A stretch of DNA of 64,000 bases from Paractinoplanes deccanensis. GTDB taxonomy: Bacteria; Actinomycetota; Actinomycetes; Mycobacteriales; Micromonosporaceae. The translations under genes were made by a program, and so were the position numbers. The number at the start of each line of letters is the position of its first letter. Position 1 is the first letter of the stretch. The DNA lies in assembly GCF_016862115.1 (NCBI RefSeq), contig NZ_BOMI01000070.1, positions 25,118 to 89,117 of the forward strand, read 5' to 3'. This document shows, piece after piece, positions 8,493-16,899 of this stretch. The notes below the pieces were generated by a model, which searched no databases, was not told where the DNA came from, and saw nothing but the letters and a program-made list of their open reading frames with translations.

Positions 8493-8840
8493 CCCGGGCC
8501 ATTCGGCTCGACCCCGTCCCGGCCGCGCTCCCTCCGGTCTTCACGCCGTCCGGCCGCGGCTCTCCGGTCCACTCCGTCCTGACGGCGCTTCTCCGCGTCT
8601 TCTGCATGCGGTAGCGCCTCTCTTGGGCCCTCTGGTTGCGGCCGGCCATCTGTGCTGCCACGCCTCTCTGCGGTCCTCTCGTTGCGGTCGCCGCTCTCAG
8701 GGACCTCGCGTTTCGGAGGTGCCTGAGAGCCGCCCCGATCCAGGTCCCCGCCTCTCCGGGCCATCCCGCGCCGGATCGAGTTCCGACGAGGCCCATCCCG
8801 CACCGAGCGTCTGAGGCACTGTCCCGCGTACTGGTGCACT
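8493..8840. other. Intergenic region without a supported gene
   Basis: About 350 bp of C/T-rich sequence with scattered CTCTC and GTTGCGG words. No reading frame shows actinobacterial codon preference or a ribosome site. Two loosely similar 23-mers (around 8625 and 8670) hint at an old duplication, but this is weak. Confidence 0.5.
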
Positions 8841-9245
8841 ATGGGCGCCGCCCTGACGTACACCCTTGTGGACGCTTTCGCCGACGTGCCGGCGCTGCGG
8901 GGGCCGTGGGTGCTCTTGTTCGGTCTGCTCGCCTGGTGCGCGGCGCAGACTATGCGGCTGGAGCGCAACCGGCTTCGTGTGCTGCGCGCCGAGCGCAAAT
9001 GGACACAGGAGACACTCGCGGAAAGGTGGGCGTCCCCCGTCAGACCATCAACTCGATCGAGACGGGGGAAGTTCGACCCGAGTCTGCTCGTCGCCTTCGG
9101 CTTGGCGGAGGTCTTCGGCTGCCGCATCGAGGATGTCTTCACCCCGACCCCGTTCGAGATCCTGACGCTCCGCAACACCGACGGCCAGAAGCCGCTCCGT
9201 CCAAGACAGAAGACGCCGACGCCTATGGCAGCGCCCGCTCCGTGA
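8841..9245 (+). pseudogene. XRE-family HTH regulator with compensating frameshifts
   Basis: The frame starting MGAALTYTLV encodes one membrane-like helix (GPWVLLFGLLAWC) and then the start of an HTH domain typical of small XRE regulators (NRLRVLRAERKWTQETLAER). It then loses sense for about 13 codons and recovers as KFDPSLLVAFGLAEVFGCRIEDVF. The missing recognition helix (VGVPRQTINSIETG) is found in another forward frame at 9023-9065. This is what one lost base near 9026 and one extra G in the G-run at 9064-9068 would give. The gene is therefore either inactive or misread. A membrane helix fused to XRE is also unusual and may be the tail of a lost neighbour. Confidence 0.7.
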
Positions 9246-9318
9246 CGCTCCGTCCGCGATCGAAACAGAGTCCCCACACCGTCTTCAGGGCACCGATCGG
9301 CGGGTCCGGATGGTCAAC

Positions 9319-9480
9319 GCCAGAGCGAGGCCCCATCGGCTGCGCCAGGCGAGGCTGGAGCGGCTACGCCAGAGCGAGGCCCCATCGGCTGCGCCAGGCG
9401 AGGCTGGAGCGGCTACGGCAGAGCGAGGCCTGAGCGGCTGCTCCAGGGCGAGGCCCCATCGGCTACGCCAGGGCGAGTCC
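9319..9480. repeat. About seven copies of a 24/25-bp repeat in a 49-bp higher-order array
   Basis: Alternating units GCCAGAGCGAGGCCCC... (25 bp) and GCCAGGCGAGGCTGG... (24 bp) make a 49-bp period starting at 9319, 9368 and 9417, decaying toward 9480. The last units overlap the 3' end of the GntR gene: its final codons and stop (9463) look like one unit. The array may have grown from that gene end. No separate gene is supported in 9246-9462. Confidence 0.85.
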
Positions 9481-10254
9481 CGGATCGGGGTCGGGTTCCG
9501 GTGCCGGCGCGGGAATGCGGTATTCCTCGGTGAGGGTGGTCATCGGGCCCGGCCACGTCGCCTGGGCGACCTCGATGGGCTTGCGGGACTCGTCGAAGGC
9601 CACGTGCAGCAGGTGCAGCACCGGCGTGTCGGGGCGGATCTGGAGGATCTCGGCCTCGTCGCGGCTCGGCTGGCGGGCGGTGATCGTGTCGGTGGCGGAG
9701 GCGTACCGCTTGTTGAGCTCCTCCTCGGCCTCCTGGTAGAGCGGGCGGCCGAAGGCCTCGGGGCGCTCCAAGGTTGTGCCGCTCGTGTCGGTCACCCGGA
9801 ACCAGGAGGCTCCTAGCTCGACGGTGGCGTCGTCGGTCTTGACGATGTGGCGGCGCACCAGCATCTCGGTGCCGTCGCGCACGCCGAAAGCGTCGGCCAC
9901 CTCCGGCGGGGCGGGCTCGCGGCCGACGCTGACCAGCTGCTGGCGATAGCGGGCGGCCAGGTCGGCGTGGTAGCCGCGGTGGGCGCCGTAGCGGCCGCGG
10001 GACAGGCGGTTCAGGCGGCGGCGGGTGCCGCGGACGTACGTACCGGATCCGGGTTTGGTGATGAGGATGCCCTCGACGCGCAGCTGGTCGACGGTGCGCT
10101 GCACGGTCTGCTTCGCGACGCCGAACATCTCGGCCATGGCGGGGATCGACGGCAGCCGCTCGCCGGGCTGCCAGTCGCCGCGCCGGATGCGTTCGCGCAG
10201 CTGAGCCGCGATCTGCCGATGGGGGAACTCGGCCGCGCCGGGGTTGATCGTCAT
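9463..10254 (-). CDS. GntR-family transcriptional regulator with UTRA domain
   Basis: A 263-residue cytoplasmic regulator of the HutC subgroup. The winged HTH covers about residues 10-75 (IAAQLRERIRRGDW, GERLPSIPAMAEMFGVAKQT, GSGTYVRG). The UTRA ligand-binding domain follows (about 100-245), ending in a Pro/Glu/Asp tail. ATG start at 10254 has a GGAGGG site. CCTAGG words just upstream are likely its own operator. The gene stands alone between two repeat arrays, so the regulon and ligand are not evident. Confidence 0.92.
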   Translation of the reverse strand: MTINPGAAEFPHRQIAAQLRERIRRGDWQPGERLPSIPAMAEMFGVAKQTVQRTVDQLRVEGILITKPGSGTYVRGTRRRLNRLSRGRYGAHRGYHADLAARYRQQLVSVGREPAPPEVADAFGVRDGTEMLVRRHIVKTDDATVELGASWFRVTDTSGTTLERPEAFGRPLYQEAEEELNKRYASATDTITARQPSRDEAEILQIRPDTPVLHLLHVAFDESRKPIEVAQATWPGPMTTLTEEYRIPAPAPEPDPDPGLALA

Positions 10255-10256
10255 AC

Positions 10257-10283
10257 GACCCTCCTAGACCCTAGGTTCCTAGG
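10257..10283 (-). promoter_or_regulatory. CCTAGG operator-like repeats and RBS of the GntR gene
   Basis: CCTAGG occurs at 10270-10275 and 10278-10283, 2 nt apart, with a related CCTAGA at 10263-10268 next to the GGAGG ribosome site. The close-set palindromes in front of a GntR gene suggest autoregulation. This is inference from position. Confidence 0.5.
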
Positions 10284-10371
10284 ATGCCGTACGGGGTGAG
10301 CGCCACGCGGCAGCGACACGCCGACAGGAGTGCCGCCGTGCGGAAGCGACAATCCGTCACACGGCGCCGCT

Positions 10372-10592
10372 GAGGGGGCCGCTGTCACACGGCACTGCTG
10401 AGGGCCGCCGTCGCACAGCGCTACCGAGAGGGCCGCCTTCACATTGCGCTATTGAGAGGGCCGCCTTCACATTGCGCTATTGAGAGGGCCGCCTTCACAC
10501 TGCGCCACTGAGAGGGCCGCCGTCACACTGCGCTGCTGAGGGGGCGCTGTCGCACGGCGCTACTGAGAGGGCCGCCGTCACACGGGCGTGGT
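10372..10592. repeat. 28-bp minisatellite, eight copies
   Basis: Units start at 10372, 10400, 10426, 10454, 10482, 10510, 10538 and 10565 and carry the core GAGAGGGCCGCCNTCACA followed by a variable GCGCTA-like end. Copies at 10426 and 10454 are identical; others differ at a few bases or by 1-2 bp in length. The array fills the space between the GntR gene start and the PAC2 gene end, where no coding region is supported. Confidence 0.88.
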
Positions 10593-10650
10593 GCGGGGCG
10601 GAAAGGGAACCGCCCGGCCGCCTCGCGGAGAGGGGCCGGGCGGGGTGGTT

Positions 10651-11520
10651 CTACCAGGAGCCGGCGGTGGGGCCGGCGGAGCCGCCGCGGCGGCGGAGGT
10701 ATTTCTCGAACTCGCTGGCGATCTCGTCGCCGGTCAGGGGCTGGATGCCCTCGTCGCCGACGCGCTCCTCCAGTTCGCGGACGTATTCGCCGAGCTCGGC
10801 GTCCTGTTCGGCGGCGGCTCGGACGCGCTTTTCCCACTCGTCGGCCTCCTCGGCGAGGTCGGCCATGGGCACGGGCAGGTCGAGCACGTCCTCGAGGCGG
10901 CTGAGCAGGGCCAGCGTGGCCTTGGGGCACGGCGGGTTGTTGGCGTAGTGCGGCACGTGCACCCAGAACGACAGGGCGTCGAGCTCGGCGCGGCCGGCCG
11001 CCTCCTGAAGGACGCCGACGATGCCGGTGGGGCCGTCGTACCGGGTGGGGACCACCTTGTACTTCTCGGCGGCGCTCTTGTCGGTGGCGGAGCCGCTGAT
11101 CGGCAGGGGCCTCGTGTAGGGCACGTCGGCGAGGAGGGCGCCCAGCAGGACGATGCGGTTGACCTCGAGGCTGTGGCACACCTCGAGGATCTGCTCGCAG
11201 AACGTGCGCCAGCGCATGCTCGGCTCGATGCCGCGGATCAGCACGACGTCGCGGTCGCTGCCGGGCGGGCTGGCCACGGTGAAGCGTGTCGTCGGCCACT
11301 CGATCTTGCGGGTCTCGCCGTCGGACATGGTGACGGTGGGCCGGCTGACCTGGAAGTCGTAGAAGTCCTCCGGGTCGATGGTGGTGATCTCGCGGGCCTG
11401 CCACACCTGCTCGAGGTGTTCCACGGCCGCGGTCGATGCGTCCGCAGCATCGTTCCAGCCCTCGAAGGCAGCGATAGCCACGGGGGAGCGGAGCAGCGGA
11501 AGGCCGTCGAACTCAGTCAT
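10651..11520 (-). CDS. PAC2 family protein (proteasome-assembly-chaperone-2-like)
   Basis: A 289-residue protein of the PAC2 fold family, widespread in actinobacteria. The N-terminus carries the family motif (LPLLRSPVAIAAFEGWNDA), followed by LIRGIEPSMRW and LLGALLADVPYTRP. The C-terminal third is helical and acidic. I chose ATG at 11520 (MTEFDGLP); a TTG two codons upstream is also possible. The family is named for similarity to eukaryotic proteasome assembly chaperones, but the bacterial role is not established. A full proteasome locus lies about 30 kb away in this window, which does not prove a link. Confidence 0.92.
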   Translation of the reverse strand: MTEFDGLPLLRSPVAIAAFEGWNDAADASTAAVEHLEQVWQAREITTIDPEDFYDFQVSRPTVTMSDGETRKIEWPTTRFTVASPPGSDRDVVLIRGIEPSMRWRTFCEQILEVCHSLEVNRIVLLGALLADVPYTRPLPISGSATDKSAAEKYKVVPTRYDGPTGIVGVLQEAAGRAELDALSFWVHVPHYANNPPCPKATLALLSRLEDVLDLPVPMADLAEEADEWEKRVRAAAEQDAELGEYVRELEERVGDEGIQPLTGDEIASEFEKYLRRRGGSAGPTAGSW

Positions 11521-12027
11521 GCGCAAAGCCTACTTGCGGCCACGGCGCAGCACCCGTCGGCCGCGCCGCGCTCCGCCCCACACGGGCCGCCGCCATTTCG
11601 CCTTACAAACCCAAAATCCACTTATTTGGTACGCGCTCCGCGCCGGACTGCAGCGTCGCGCTGACGGGGTGGGGCGGGGTGGCTTCCGCGCGGGCCCGGA
11701 GGGGTGGGGGCGCCTCCGGTGCCGACGGTAGGAGGTGCAGGCCCGAAGGCGGCAGGGCTTCACGGGGTGGCGGCGGGGTGCCTCCGGCGGCGGCAGGAGG
11801 CGTGGGCACGGGAGGGCGGGGCTCGGGCGGAGCGGGCGGCGGCAGGAGGCGTGGGCACGGGAGGGCGAGGCTCGGGCGGAGCGGAACGGGGCGAGGCGGT
11901 CGCGGCTCTGGGGGTGGGCGAGGTGAAGCGGTGAGCCGCTGGACATGCGTCGTGGTGGGCTTGCGGGGCGCGGGGGTGGACGGCGTGGTGGTGCGGGGTG
12001 ATGGACAGGCGAGCCGATGGCCCCGGG
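11521..12027. other. G-rich intergenic region with a 49-bp direct repeat
   Basis: About 500 bp without a credible gene. Positions 11789-11886 contain two copies, 49 bp apart, of a G-rich unit including GGCGGCAGGAGGCGTGGGCA, differing by about one base over most of the unit. Short related words (GGAGGTGCAGGC, GGCGGCAGGGC) precede it. The frames open in this stretch are a result of base composition. Confidence 0.7.
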
Positions 12028-12603
12028 TCAGGCGGTCTTGCGTACGGCCGGCTCCTGGATGTGGGGAGCCAGGACAGCGGCGCAGCGGAGGTTGCGGTAG
12101 TGGCCGTTGTGGTCGAGGCCGTAACCGACGATCAGGCCGGGGCCGATGTCGAAGCCCACGTAGGTGGGGGTGTCGGCGAAGCGGGCGGTCTCGGGCTTGC
12201 GGAGCAGGGCGCAGACGGCGATGGATCGGGGGGCCCGCTGGGCGAGGTTGGCGATGAGCCAGGACATGGTCAGGCCGGTGTCGATGACGCCGTCGACGAT
12301 GACCACGTCGCGGTCGGTGATGTCGACGTCGAGGTCCTTGAGGAGGCGGACGGAGCCCGAGGCGCGGTTGCGGGTGCTGTACGACTTGACGGCCATCCAG
12401 CCGACCTCGACCTGGGCGGGGTAGGCGCGGGCCAGGTCGACGGTGAACGTGGCGGCGCCGCCGAGGACGCCGACGAGGACGGGCACGGTGGTGGGGTAGT
12501 GGTCGTGGAGCTCGGCGGCCAGGGCGGCGACGCGGGCGAGGATCTGCTCCTCGGTCAGAATCACCGCTTCGAGGTCGTCGGCGACGTGGATGGCCTCCAC
12601 CAT
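12028..12603 (-). CDS. hpt: Hypoxanthine phosphoribosyltransferase family protein
   Basis: A 191-residue cytoplasmic purine-salvage enzyme that converts hypoxanthine or guanine plus PRPP to IMP or GMP. The flexible loop with SYS (VKSYSTRNRASG) and the PRPP-binding motif (VVIVDGVIDTGLTM) are visible; the usual Glu-Asp of the motif is Asp-Gly here, with IDTG intact. ATG at 12603 has AGAGGATCC upstream; a longer start at 12651 has no clear site. It stands alone and is divergent from the CDP-alcohol phosphatidyltransferase gene. Confidence 0.88.
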   Translation of the reverse strand: MVEAIHVADDLEAVILTEEQILARVAALAAELHDHYPTTVPVLVGVLGGAATFTVDLARAYPAQVEVGWMAVKSYSTRNRASGSVRLLKDLDVDITDRDVVIVDGVIDTGLTMSWLIANLAQRAPRSIAVCALLRKPETARFADTPTYVGFDIGPGLIVGYGLDHNGHYRNLRCAAVLAPHIQEPAVRKTA

Positions 12604-12688
12604 GGATCCTCTCGTGGATTTAACGATCTTTGTCTTCCCGCGTTCGTTCACGTTCTAGTAAGGTCCGCGAAGTTCGCAATTCACCTCG

Positions 12689-13468
12689 ATGGGCGGCGGC
12701 ATGACGCTTTACACGCTGGACGAGATCCGGGCGCGCACCTACAAGCCCAAGGATGCGTGGTGGACCGTGTTGCTGGTCGACCCGCTCGCCGCGCGGCTGG
12801 TGCGCCTCGTCGCGCCGTTCCGGTCTGTGACGCCCAATCGGCTCACCGTCCTCGCCTTCGTGGTGGGCGTCGGCTCCGCCCTGTGCTTCTGGCGGGCGAG
12901 CTATCCATGGCTGCTCGCCGGCGCGCTGCTGTTCCACCTCAGCTTTGTCCTGGATTGCATGGACGGCAAGATCGCGCGGTTGCGGGACGAGTCGTCGCCG
13001 TTCGGGTCGTGGCTCGACTACGTGCTCGACCGGCTGCGGGTGCTGGCGTGCACGGTGGCGCTGTTCGGCGGGCAATACCAGGCGACGCACGACTTCGCGT
13101 ACGTGTGGCTGGCCGGTCTGGTGATCTTCCTGGACATGTTCCGTTACCTGAACGCGCTGCAGATGGGCAAGGTCCGCGCCGAGATCGGGCTGCCGGAGCC
13201 GGACGCGGCGGTCGACGCCCCGGCCGGCGCCACCGTCGCGCCGTCGTGGTGGAAATACCGCAACCTGCTCGTGGGCCGGCGGATCCGGCCGCACCTGTTC
13301 AGCGGCATCGAGTTCATGATGTTCGTCTTCATCGTCGGCCCGCTCGTGCATCAGATCGTCGCGGTGACGCTGCTGTCGGCGCTGCTGATGGGGGCGTTCG
13401 AGCTGCTGCTGATCTACCGGCTCTACCGGTTCACCCAAGCACATCGTCCATCACTGTCACCTCTGTGA
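12689..13468 (+). CDS. CDP-alcohol phosphatidyltransferase family protein
   Basis: A 259-residue integral membrane enzyme of phospholipid head-group transfer. The catalytic signature is complete: Asp89, Asp92-Gly93, Ala-Arg at 96-97, Gly106, Asp110 and Asp114 (LDCMDGKIAR, then FGSWLDYVLD). About six hydrophobic helices surround it. ATG at 12689, or MTLYTLD at 12701, could be the start. The acceptor alcohol cannot be told. Its 3' end overlaps the convergent acetyltransferase gene by 38 bp. Confidence 0.9.
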   Translation: MGGGMTLYTLDEIRARTYKPKDAWWTVLLVDPLAARLVRLVAPFRSVTPNRLTVLAFVVGVGSALCFWRASYPWLLAGALLFHLSFVLDCMDGKIARLRDESSPFGSWLDYVLDRLRVLACTVALFGGQYQATHDFAYVWLAGLVIFLDMFRYLNALQMGKVRAEIGLPEPDAAVDAPAGATVAPSWWKYRNLLVGRRIRPHLFSGIEFMMFVFIVGPLVHQIVAVTLLSALLMGAFELLLIYRLYRFTQAHRPSLSPL

Positions 13469-13865
13469 GCGCGGTGAATCCGCTGGTGGCGTAGAGGTCG
13501 AGGGCCCGGGTGTTGGCGGTCTCGGTCTGCAGGGAGAGCCGGTGCGCGCCGTTCGCCCGGGCCTGTTCCTCGACGGTGGCGAGCAGCGCCCGCGCGAGTC
13601 CGCGCCGCCGCGCCGCCGGGCGCACGTACAGATCCCTGATGAGCCACACGGTGCGCAGGGTGAGCGCCGCCGGCACCACCGCGACCGTGCAGACGCCGTC
13701 CGCGTCGCCGGCCAGCCACACCTTGAGCCTGCCGGACTCGGCCTGCTCGTGCAGCCAGGCCGCGACCGCCTCCGGCGCCGGGTTGGCCCCGTAGTGCTGC
13801 CGGTATTCGTCGAGCACCCGCGCCGCGCCGTCGAGGTCCGTTCCTGACACCCGCCTCACGTCCAC
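13431..13865 (-). CDS. GNAT family N-acetyltransferase
   Basis: A 144-residue acetyl-CoA-dependent acyltransferase of normal GNAT length. Motif A is clear (LYVRPAARRRGLARALL), followed by the motif B region (RLSLQTETANTRALDLYATSGF). The GTG at 13865 has a GGAGGGG site upstream. Convergent with the CDP-alcohol transferase gene, overlapping its last 38 bp. The substrate is unknown. Confidence 0.9.
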   Translation of the reverse strand: MDVRRVSGTDLDGAARVLDEYRQHYGANPAPEAVAAWLHEQAESGRLKVWLAGDADGVCTVAVVPAALTLRTVWLIRDLYVRPAARRRGLARALLATVEEQARANGAHRLSLQTETANTRALDLYATSGFTALTEVTVMDDVLG

Positions 13866-13914
13866 CCCTCCATAATCACCCTCTATAACGCGAAAAATCG
13901 GTCATAATTCGAGC

Positions 13915-14466
13915 GTGGCGCACATCGACCAAGTGCTCGGACCGGACGACGACACGCTGACGTTCTTCCAGCCCAGAGCCATGGTGTTCGTCACGATGCT
14001 CTGGGTCGTCGCGGCCGTCTGGGTCAGCGCGCTGGTCCTGTTCGTGCTGCTGCGGCTCGCGCTCGGCGACCCGCCGTCGGCCGGCGACCTCGTGGTCTAC
14101 CTGGAGCTGGCGCTGATCGTCCCGGTGGTCGCCGCGGCCCTGATCATGCTGCTGGTGTGGCGCCGCCTGGGCCGGCTGCACACGTCCATGCGCGGGCTCG
14201 ACTTCGCCGCCACCGGCCGCCGTCTCGTGCACCTGCCGTGGGCCGGCGTCGACACCGTGGCGCTGCGCTATCGCGGCCCGTTCACCGAGCTGATCGTCGT
14301 GCCGCGAGACGGCGACTTCGTGGAGGTGCTCGACGGCCCCGGCCGGCCGCCGCGCACCCGCCGGCGGCAGGGCCGCACGGCGTACCTGGTCGATGTGGGC
14401 TTGATGTCGCCCGGCCCGGAGGTGCTGCTGGCGGAGCTGCACCGGCGCATCCCGGCGAAGGTGTGA
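13915..14466 (+). CDS. Membrane protein of unknown function
   Basis: A 183-residue protein with two long transmembrane helices (AMVFVTMLWVVAAVWVSALV and LELALIVPVVAAALIMLLV, about residues 22-78) and a C-terminal soluble part of about 100 residues. The soluble part has short beta-like stretches (VDTVALRYRG, LIVVPRDGDFVEVL), reminiscent of a bacterial PH-like domain. GTG start at 13915. It is followed 17 nt later by an AraC regulator. I do not recognise a named family. Confidence 0.75.
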   Translation: MAHIDQVLGPDDDTLTFFQPRAMVFVTMLWVVAAVWVSALVLFVLLRLALGDPPSAGDLVVYLELALIVPVVAAALIMLLVWRRLGRLHTSMRGLDFAATGRRLVHLPWAGVDTVALRYRGPFTELIVVPRDGDFVEVLDGPGRPPRTRRRQGRTAYLVDVGLMSPGPEVLLAELHRRIPAKV

Positions 14467-14482
14467 GATAGCGTTACCGGGC

Positions 14483-15319
14483 ATGACGGCGCAGGTGCAC
14501 TCGGTGCCGGTGGACGTGCCGGCGGCGCCCTGCGAGGTCGCGGTGGGCCGGGCTCATCCGCGGCTGCGCGGGCTCGTGCTGGGCTACTCCGGCTTCCGGT
14601 CGGGCATCCGGGCCCCGATCGCGCATCGGCTGCTCGCGCTCTCGTACACGACAGTGATCGTCGATTTCGACTCGCCCTGCGGGCTGGTGACCGGGCCGCG
14701 GGCGGGTGCGACCACGCACGGCGACACCGCATGGGGCCATGGCGTGTCGGTGGGGCTCACGCCGGACGGTGTGGCGGCGCTGTTCGGCCTGCCGATGAGT
14801 GAGCTGACCGGGGCGACGGTGCCGCTGTCCCGCCTGCTGGGGCCGCGCGCCACCGAGTTGCCGGGCCGGCTCGCCGCCGAACCGAGCTGGCGGGCTCGCT
14901 ACGGCCTGCTCGACGCCGTGCTGGCCGAGTCGTTGCGCGCCGCCGGGACCGGCCCGGCGCCGGTCGTGGCCGAGGCGTGGCGGCGTCTCCAGCGTCCGGG
15001 GCCGGTGCGGGTCGGGGAGCTGGCGGAGGAGCTGGGCACGACCCGGCGACGGCTGGAACGGGGGTTCCGCGCGCACATCGGGCTCGCGCCCAAGGCGGTC
15101 GCGCGGATCGCCCGGTTCCAGCGGGCCGCCGCTCAGGTCGGCCTCGGCGTGCCGCTGAGCGCGGCGGCGGCCGGCAACGGCTACGCGGACCAGCCGCATC
15201 TGACGCGGGAGATCCGCGCGCTCGCCGGGGTGACCCCGGTGCAGTTGCGCGCCCTGTTCCGGCACGAGCCGCTGCCGGGTGCGCATTCGTTCAAGACGGG
15301 GGTACGAGCGCCCGCCTAG
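14483..15319 (+). CDS. AraC family transcriptional regulator
   Basis: A 278-residue regulator. The N-terminal about 170 residues form the ligand/effector part. The C-terminal AraC HTH has helix 2 in VGELAEELGTTRRRLERGFR and the second HTH region in GVPLSAAAAGNGYADQPHLT, ending near VTPVQLRAL. ATG at 14483. The SDR gene begins 10 nt after its stop, so it may regulate or be cotranscribed with the SDR. Such regulators next to a dehydrogenase are common. Confidence 0.9.
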   Translation: MTAQVHSVPVDVPAAPCEVAVGRAHPRLRGLVLGYSGFRSGIRAPIAHRLLALSYTTVIVDFDSPCGLVTGPRAGATTHGDTAWGHGVSVGLTPDGVAALFGLPMSELTGATVPLSRLLGPRATELPGRLAAEPSWRARYGLLDAVLAESLRAAGTGPAPVVAEAWRRLQRPGPVRVGELAEELGTTRRRLERGFRAHIGLAPKAVARIARFQRAAAQVGLGVPLSAAAAGNGYADQPHLTREIRALAGVTPVQLRALFRHEPLPGAHSFKTGVRAPA

Positions 15320-15328
15320 CGTGCGGGC

Positions 15329-16048
15329 ATGACGCTGACGGGGAAGACGGCTCTGGTGACCGGCGGCTCGCGGGGAATCGGACGGGCGATCGTGGAGCGG
15401 CTCGCCGCGGACGGCGCCCGGGTGGTGTTCACGTACCGGCGGGACCGCGACGCCGCCCGCGAGGTGACCGCGCGCGTGCCGGGAACCGTGGCGGTGCGCG
15501 CCGATCAGGAGGACACGGCCAATGTGGCGGCGATGTTCGAGCCCGTCCGCGACGGGCTGGACATCCTGGTGAACAACGCGGCGATCGTGTCGGCGATGCC
15601 GATCGAGAAGCTCGGCGAGGACGACATCGACCGGGCGTTCACGGTGAACGTGAAGTTTCCGCTGCTGGCGATCCGCGAGGCGATCCCGCTGCTGCGCGAC
15701 GAGGGCCGCATCGTCAACATCTCGACGCTGAACACGGTGGTCGCGGGGCCGGGGCTCGCGCTCTACTGCGCCTCCAAGGGCGCGCTGGAGCAGATCACCG
15801 CGGTGGCCGCCAAGGAGCTGGGCGCGCGCGGCATCACGGTCAACACGGTCTCGCCGGGAGCCACCGACACCGACCTGCTGCGCGGCGAGAACCCCGCGGA
15901 GGTGCTGGACCAGATGGTCACGCTGACCGCGCTGCGCCGCCTCGGCCAGCCCGGCGACGTGGCGGCCGTGGTCGCGTTCCTCGCCTCACCCGACGGGCGC
16001 TGGGTGACCGGGCAGAACATCCGTGCCACCGGGGGCCTGTTCGTCTGA
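15329..16048 (+). CDS. SDR family oxidoreductase
   Basis: A 239-residue short-chain dehydrogenase. The NAD(P)-binding TGGSRGIG motif is at the start, NNAA in DILVNNAAIVS, the catalytic Ser in IVNISTLN, and Tyr-x3-Lys in LYCASKGALE. GTVSPGATDT-like substrate-loop sequence (VNTVSPGATDTDLL) and a C-terminal GQNIRATGG complete the fold. ATG at 15329, 10 nt after the AraC gene. The substrate is unknown. Confidence 0.94.
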   Translation: MTLTGKTALVTGGSRGIGRAIVERLAADGARVVFTYRRDRDAAREVTARVPGTVAVRADQEDTANVAAMFEPVRDGLDILVNNAAIVSAMPIEKLGEDDIDRAFTVNVKFPLLAIREAIPLLRDEGRIVNISTLNTVVAGPGLALYCASKGALEQITAVAAKELGARGITVNTVSPGATDTDLLRGENPAEVLDQMVTLTALRRLGQPGDVAAVVAFLASPDGRWVTGQNIRATGGLFV

Positions 16049-16066
16049 TCCCTCTACGCTGCCCCG

Positions 16067-16798
16067 GTGCGCATCGTGACCCGTGCCGATCATCCGGAGC
16101 TCCAGGACGAGGCCGCGGCGGTGTTCCGGGAACGCTGGCCCGAGTTCATCTTCCACGACGAGGTCCCCAAGAAGTACCTGGGACGCGTCGAGGAGCACTT
16201 CGGCCACTTCGACGTGATGGCCCTCGGCGACGACGGCGCGGTGCTGGCCGGCGGCTGGGGTGTGCCGCTGGCCTGGGACGGCACCGTCGCGGACCTGCCG
16301 AGCGGATACGACGACGCGCTCGTGCGGGCGGTCGAGGGCCACGAGGCCGGGCGCGAGGCGACGACGCTGAGCTTCATGGCGGCCGCGGTCGGCGCCGCGC
16401 ACGACAAGCGCGGGCTGGCGACCGCGGTGCTCGGGGAGCTGACCCGCCGGGCGTACGGGAAAGGCCTCTCGCACGTGATCGCCCCGCTGCGCCCCACGGG
16501 GAAGCACCGCTACCCGACCGTGCCGATGGCCGAGTACGCGACGTGGACGCGCGCCGACGGCCTCTCCATCGACCCGTGGATCCGCACCCATCAGCGCATG
16601 GGCGCCCGCGTCCTCGGCCCGGCGCCGTCGTCCATGGTGATCGAGGGCACCGTCGCGGAGTGGGAGAGCTGGACGGGCATGGTCTTTCCCGTCACGGACG
16701 ACTACGTGGTGCCGGACGCGCTCAACACGGTGCACATCGACGTCGAGCGCGACCGCGGCGTCTACGTCGAGGAGAACCTCTGGGTGCGGCACGCGTGA
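16067..16798 (+). CDS. GNAT-like acetyltransferase
   Basis: A 243-residue protein with a GNAT-type core: AAVGAAHDKRGLATAVLGEL is motif-A-like, followed by LSHVIAPLRPTGKHRYP and a long C-terminal extension (IRTHQRMGARVLGPAP). GTG start at 16067, 18 nt after the SDR gene. It is longer than simple GNATs. Function beyond the fold is not evident. Confidence 0.8.
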   Translation: MRIVTRADHPELQDEAAAVFRERWPEFIFHDEVPKKYLGRVEEHFGHFDVMALGDDGAVLAGGWGVPLAWDGTVADLPSGYDDALVRAVEGHEAGREATTLSFMAAAVGAAHDKRGLATAVLGELTRRAYGKGLSHVIAPLRPTGKHRYPTVPMAEYATWTRADGLSIDPWIRTHQRMGARVLGPAPSSMVIEGTVAEWESWTGMVFPVTDDYVVPDALNTVHIDVERDRGVYVEENLWVRHA

Positions 16799-16804
16799 CG
16801 CGCG

Positions 16805-16855
16805 TCCGGCGTGCGGCCGCGCCCGGTGACGGGGGTGGGGCGGCCGCACGCCGGA
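16805..16855. terminator. Bidirectional terminator hairpin
   Basis: A perfect 16-bp stem, TCCGGCGTGCGGCCGC at 16805-16820 with its complement at 16840-16855, and a 19-nt loop. It lies between the convergent acetyltransferase and YggT genes. There is no T-run, as is common in high-GC actinobacteria. Confidence 0.75.
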
Positions 16856-16899
16856 GCGGGCGGTCCCGGGCCGGGGCCCGGGGCCGGAGGGGGACGGGC

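Noticed and set aside
9319..10592. Possible CRISPR arrays
   Set aside because: Units follow each other without unique spacers and no cas genes are near; these are minisatellites.
11679..12257. Gly/Arg-rich frames in the G-rich intergenic region
   Set aside because: They consist of repeat translation and overlap hpt on the other strand.
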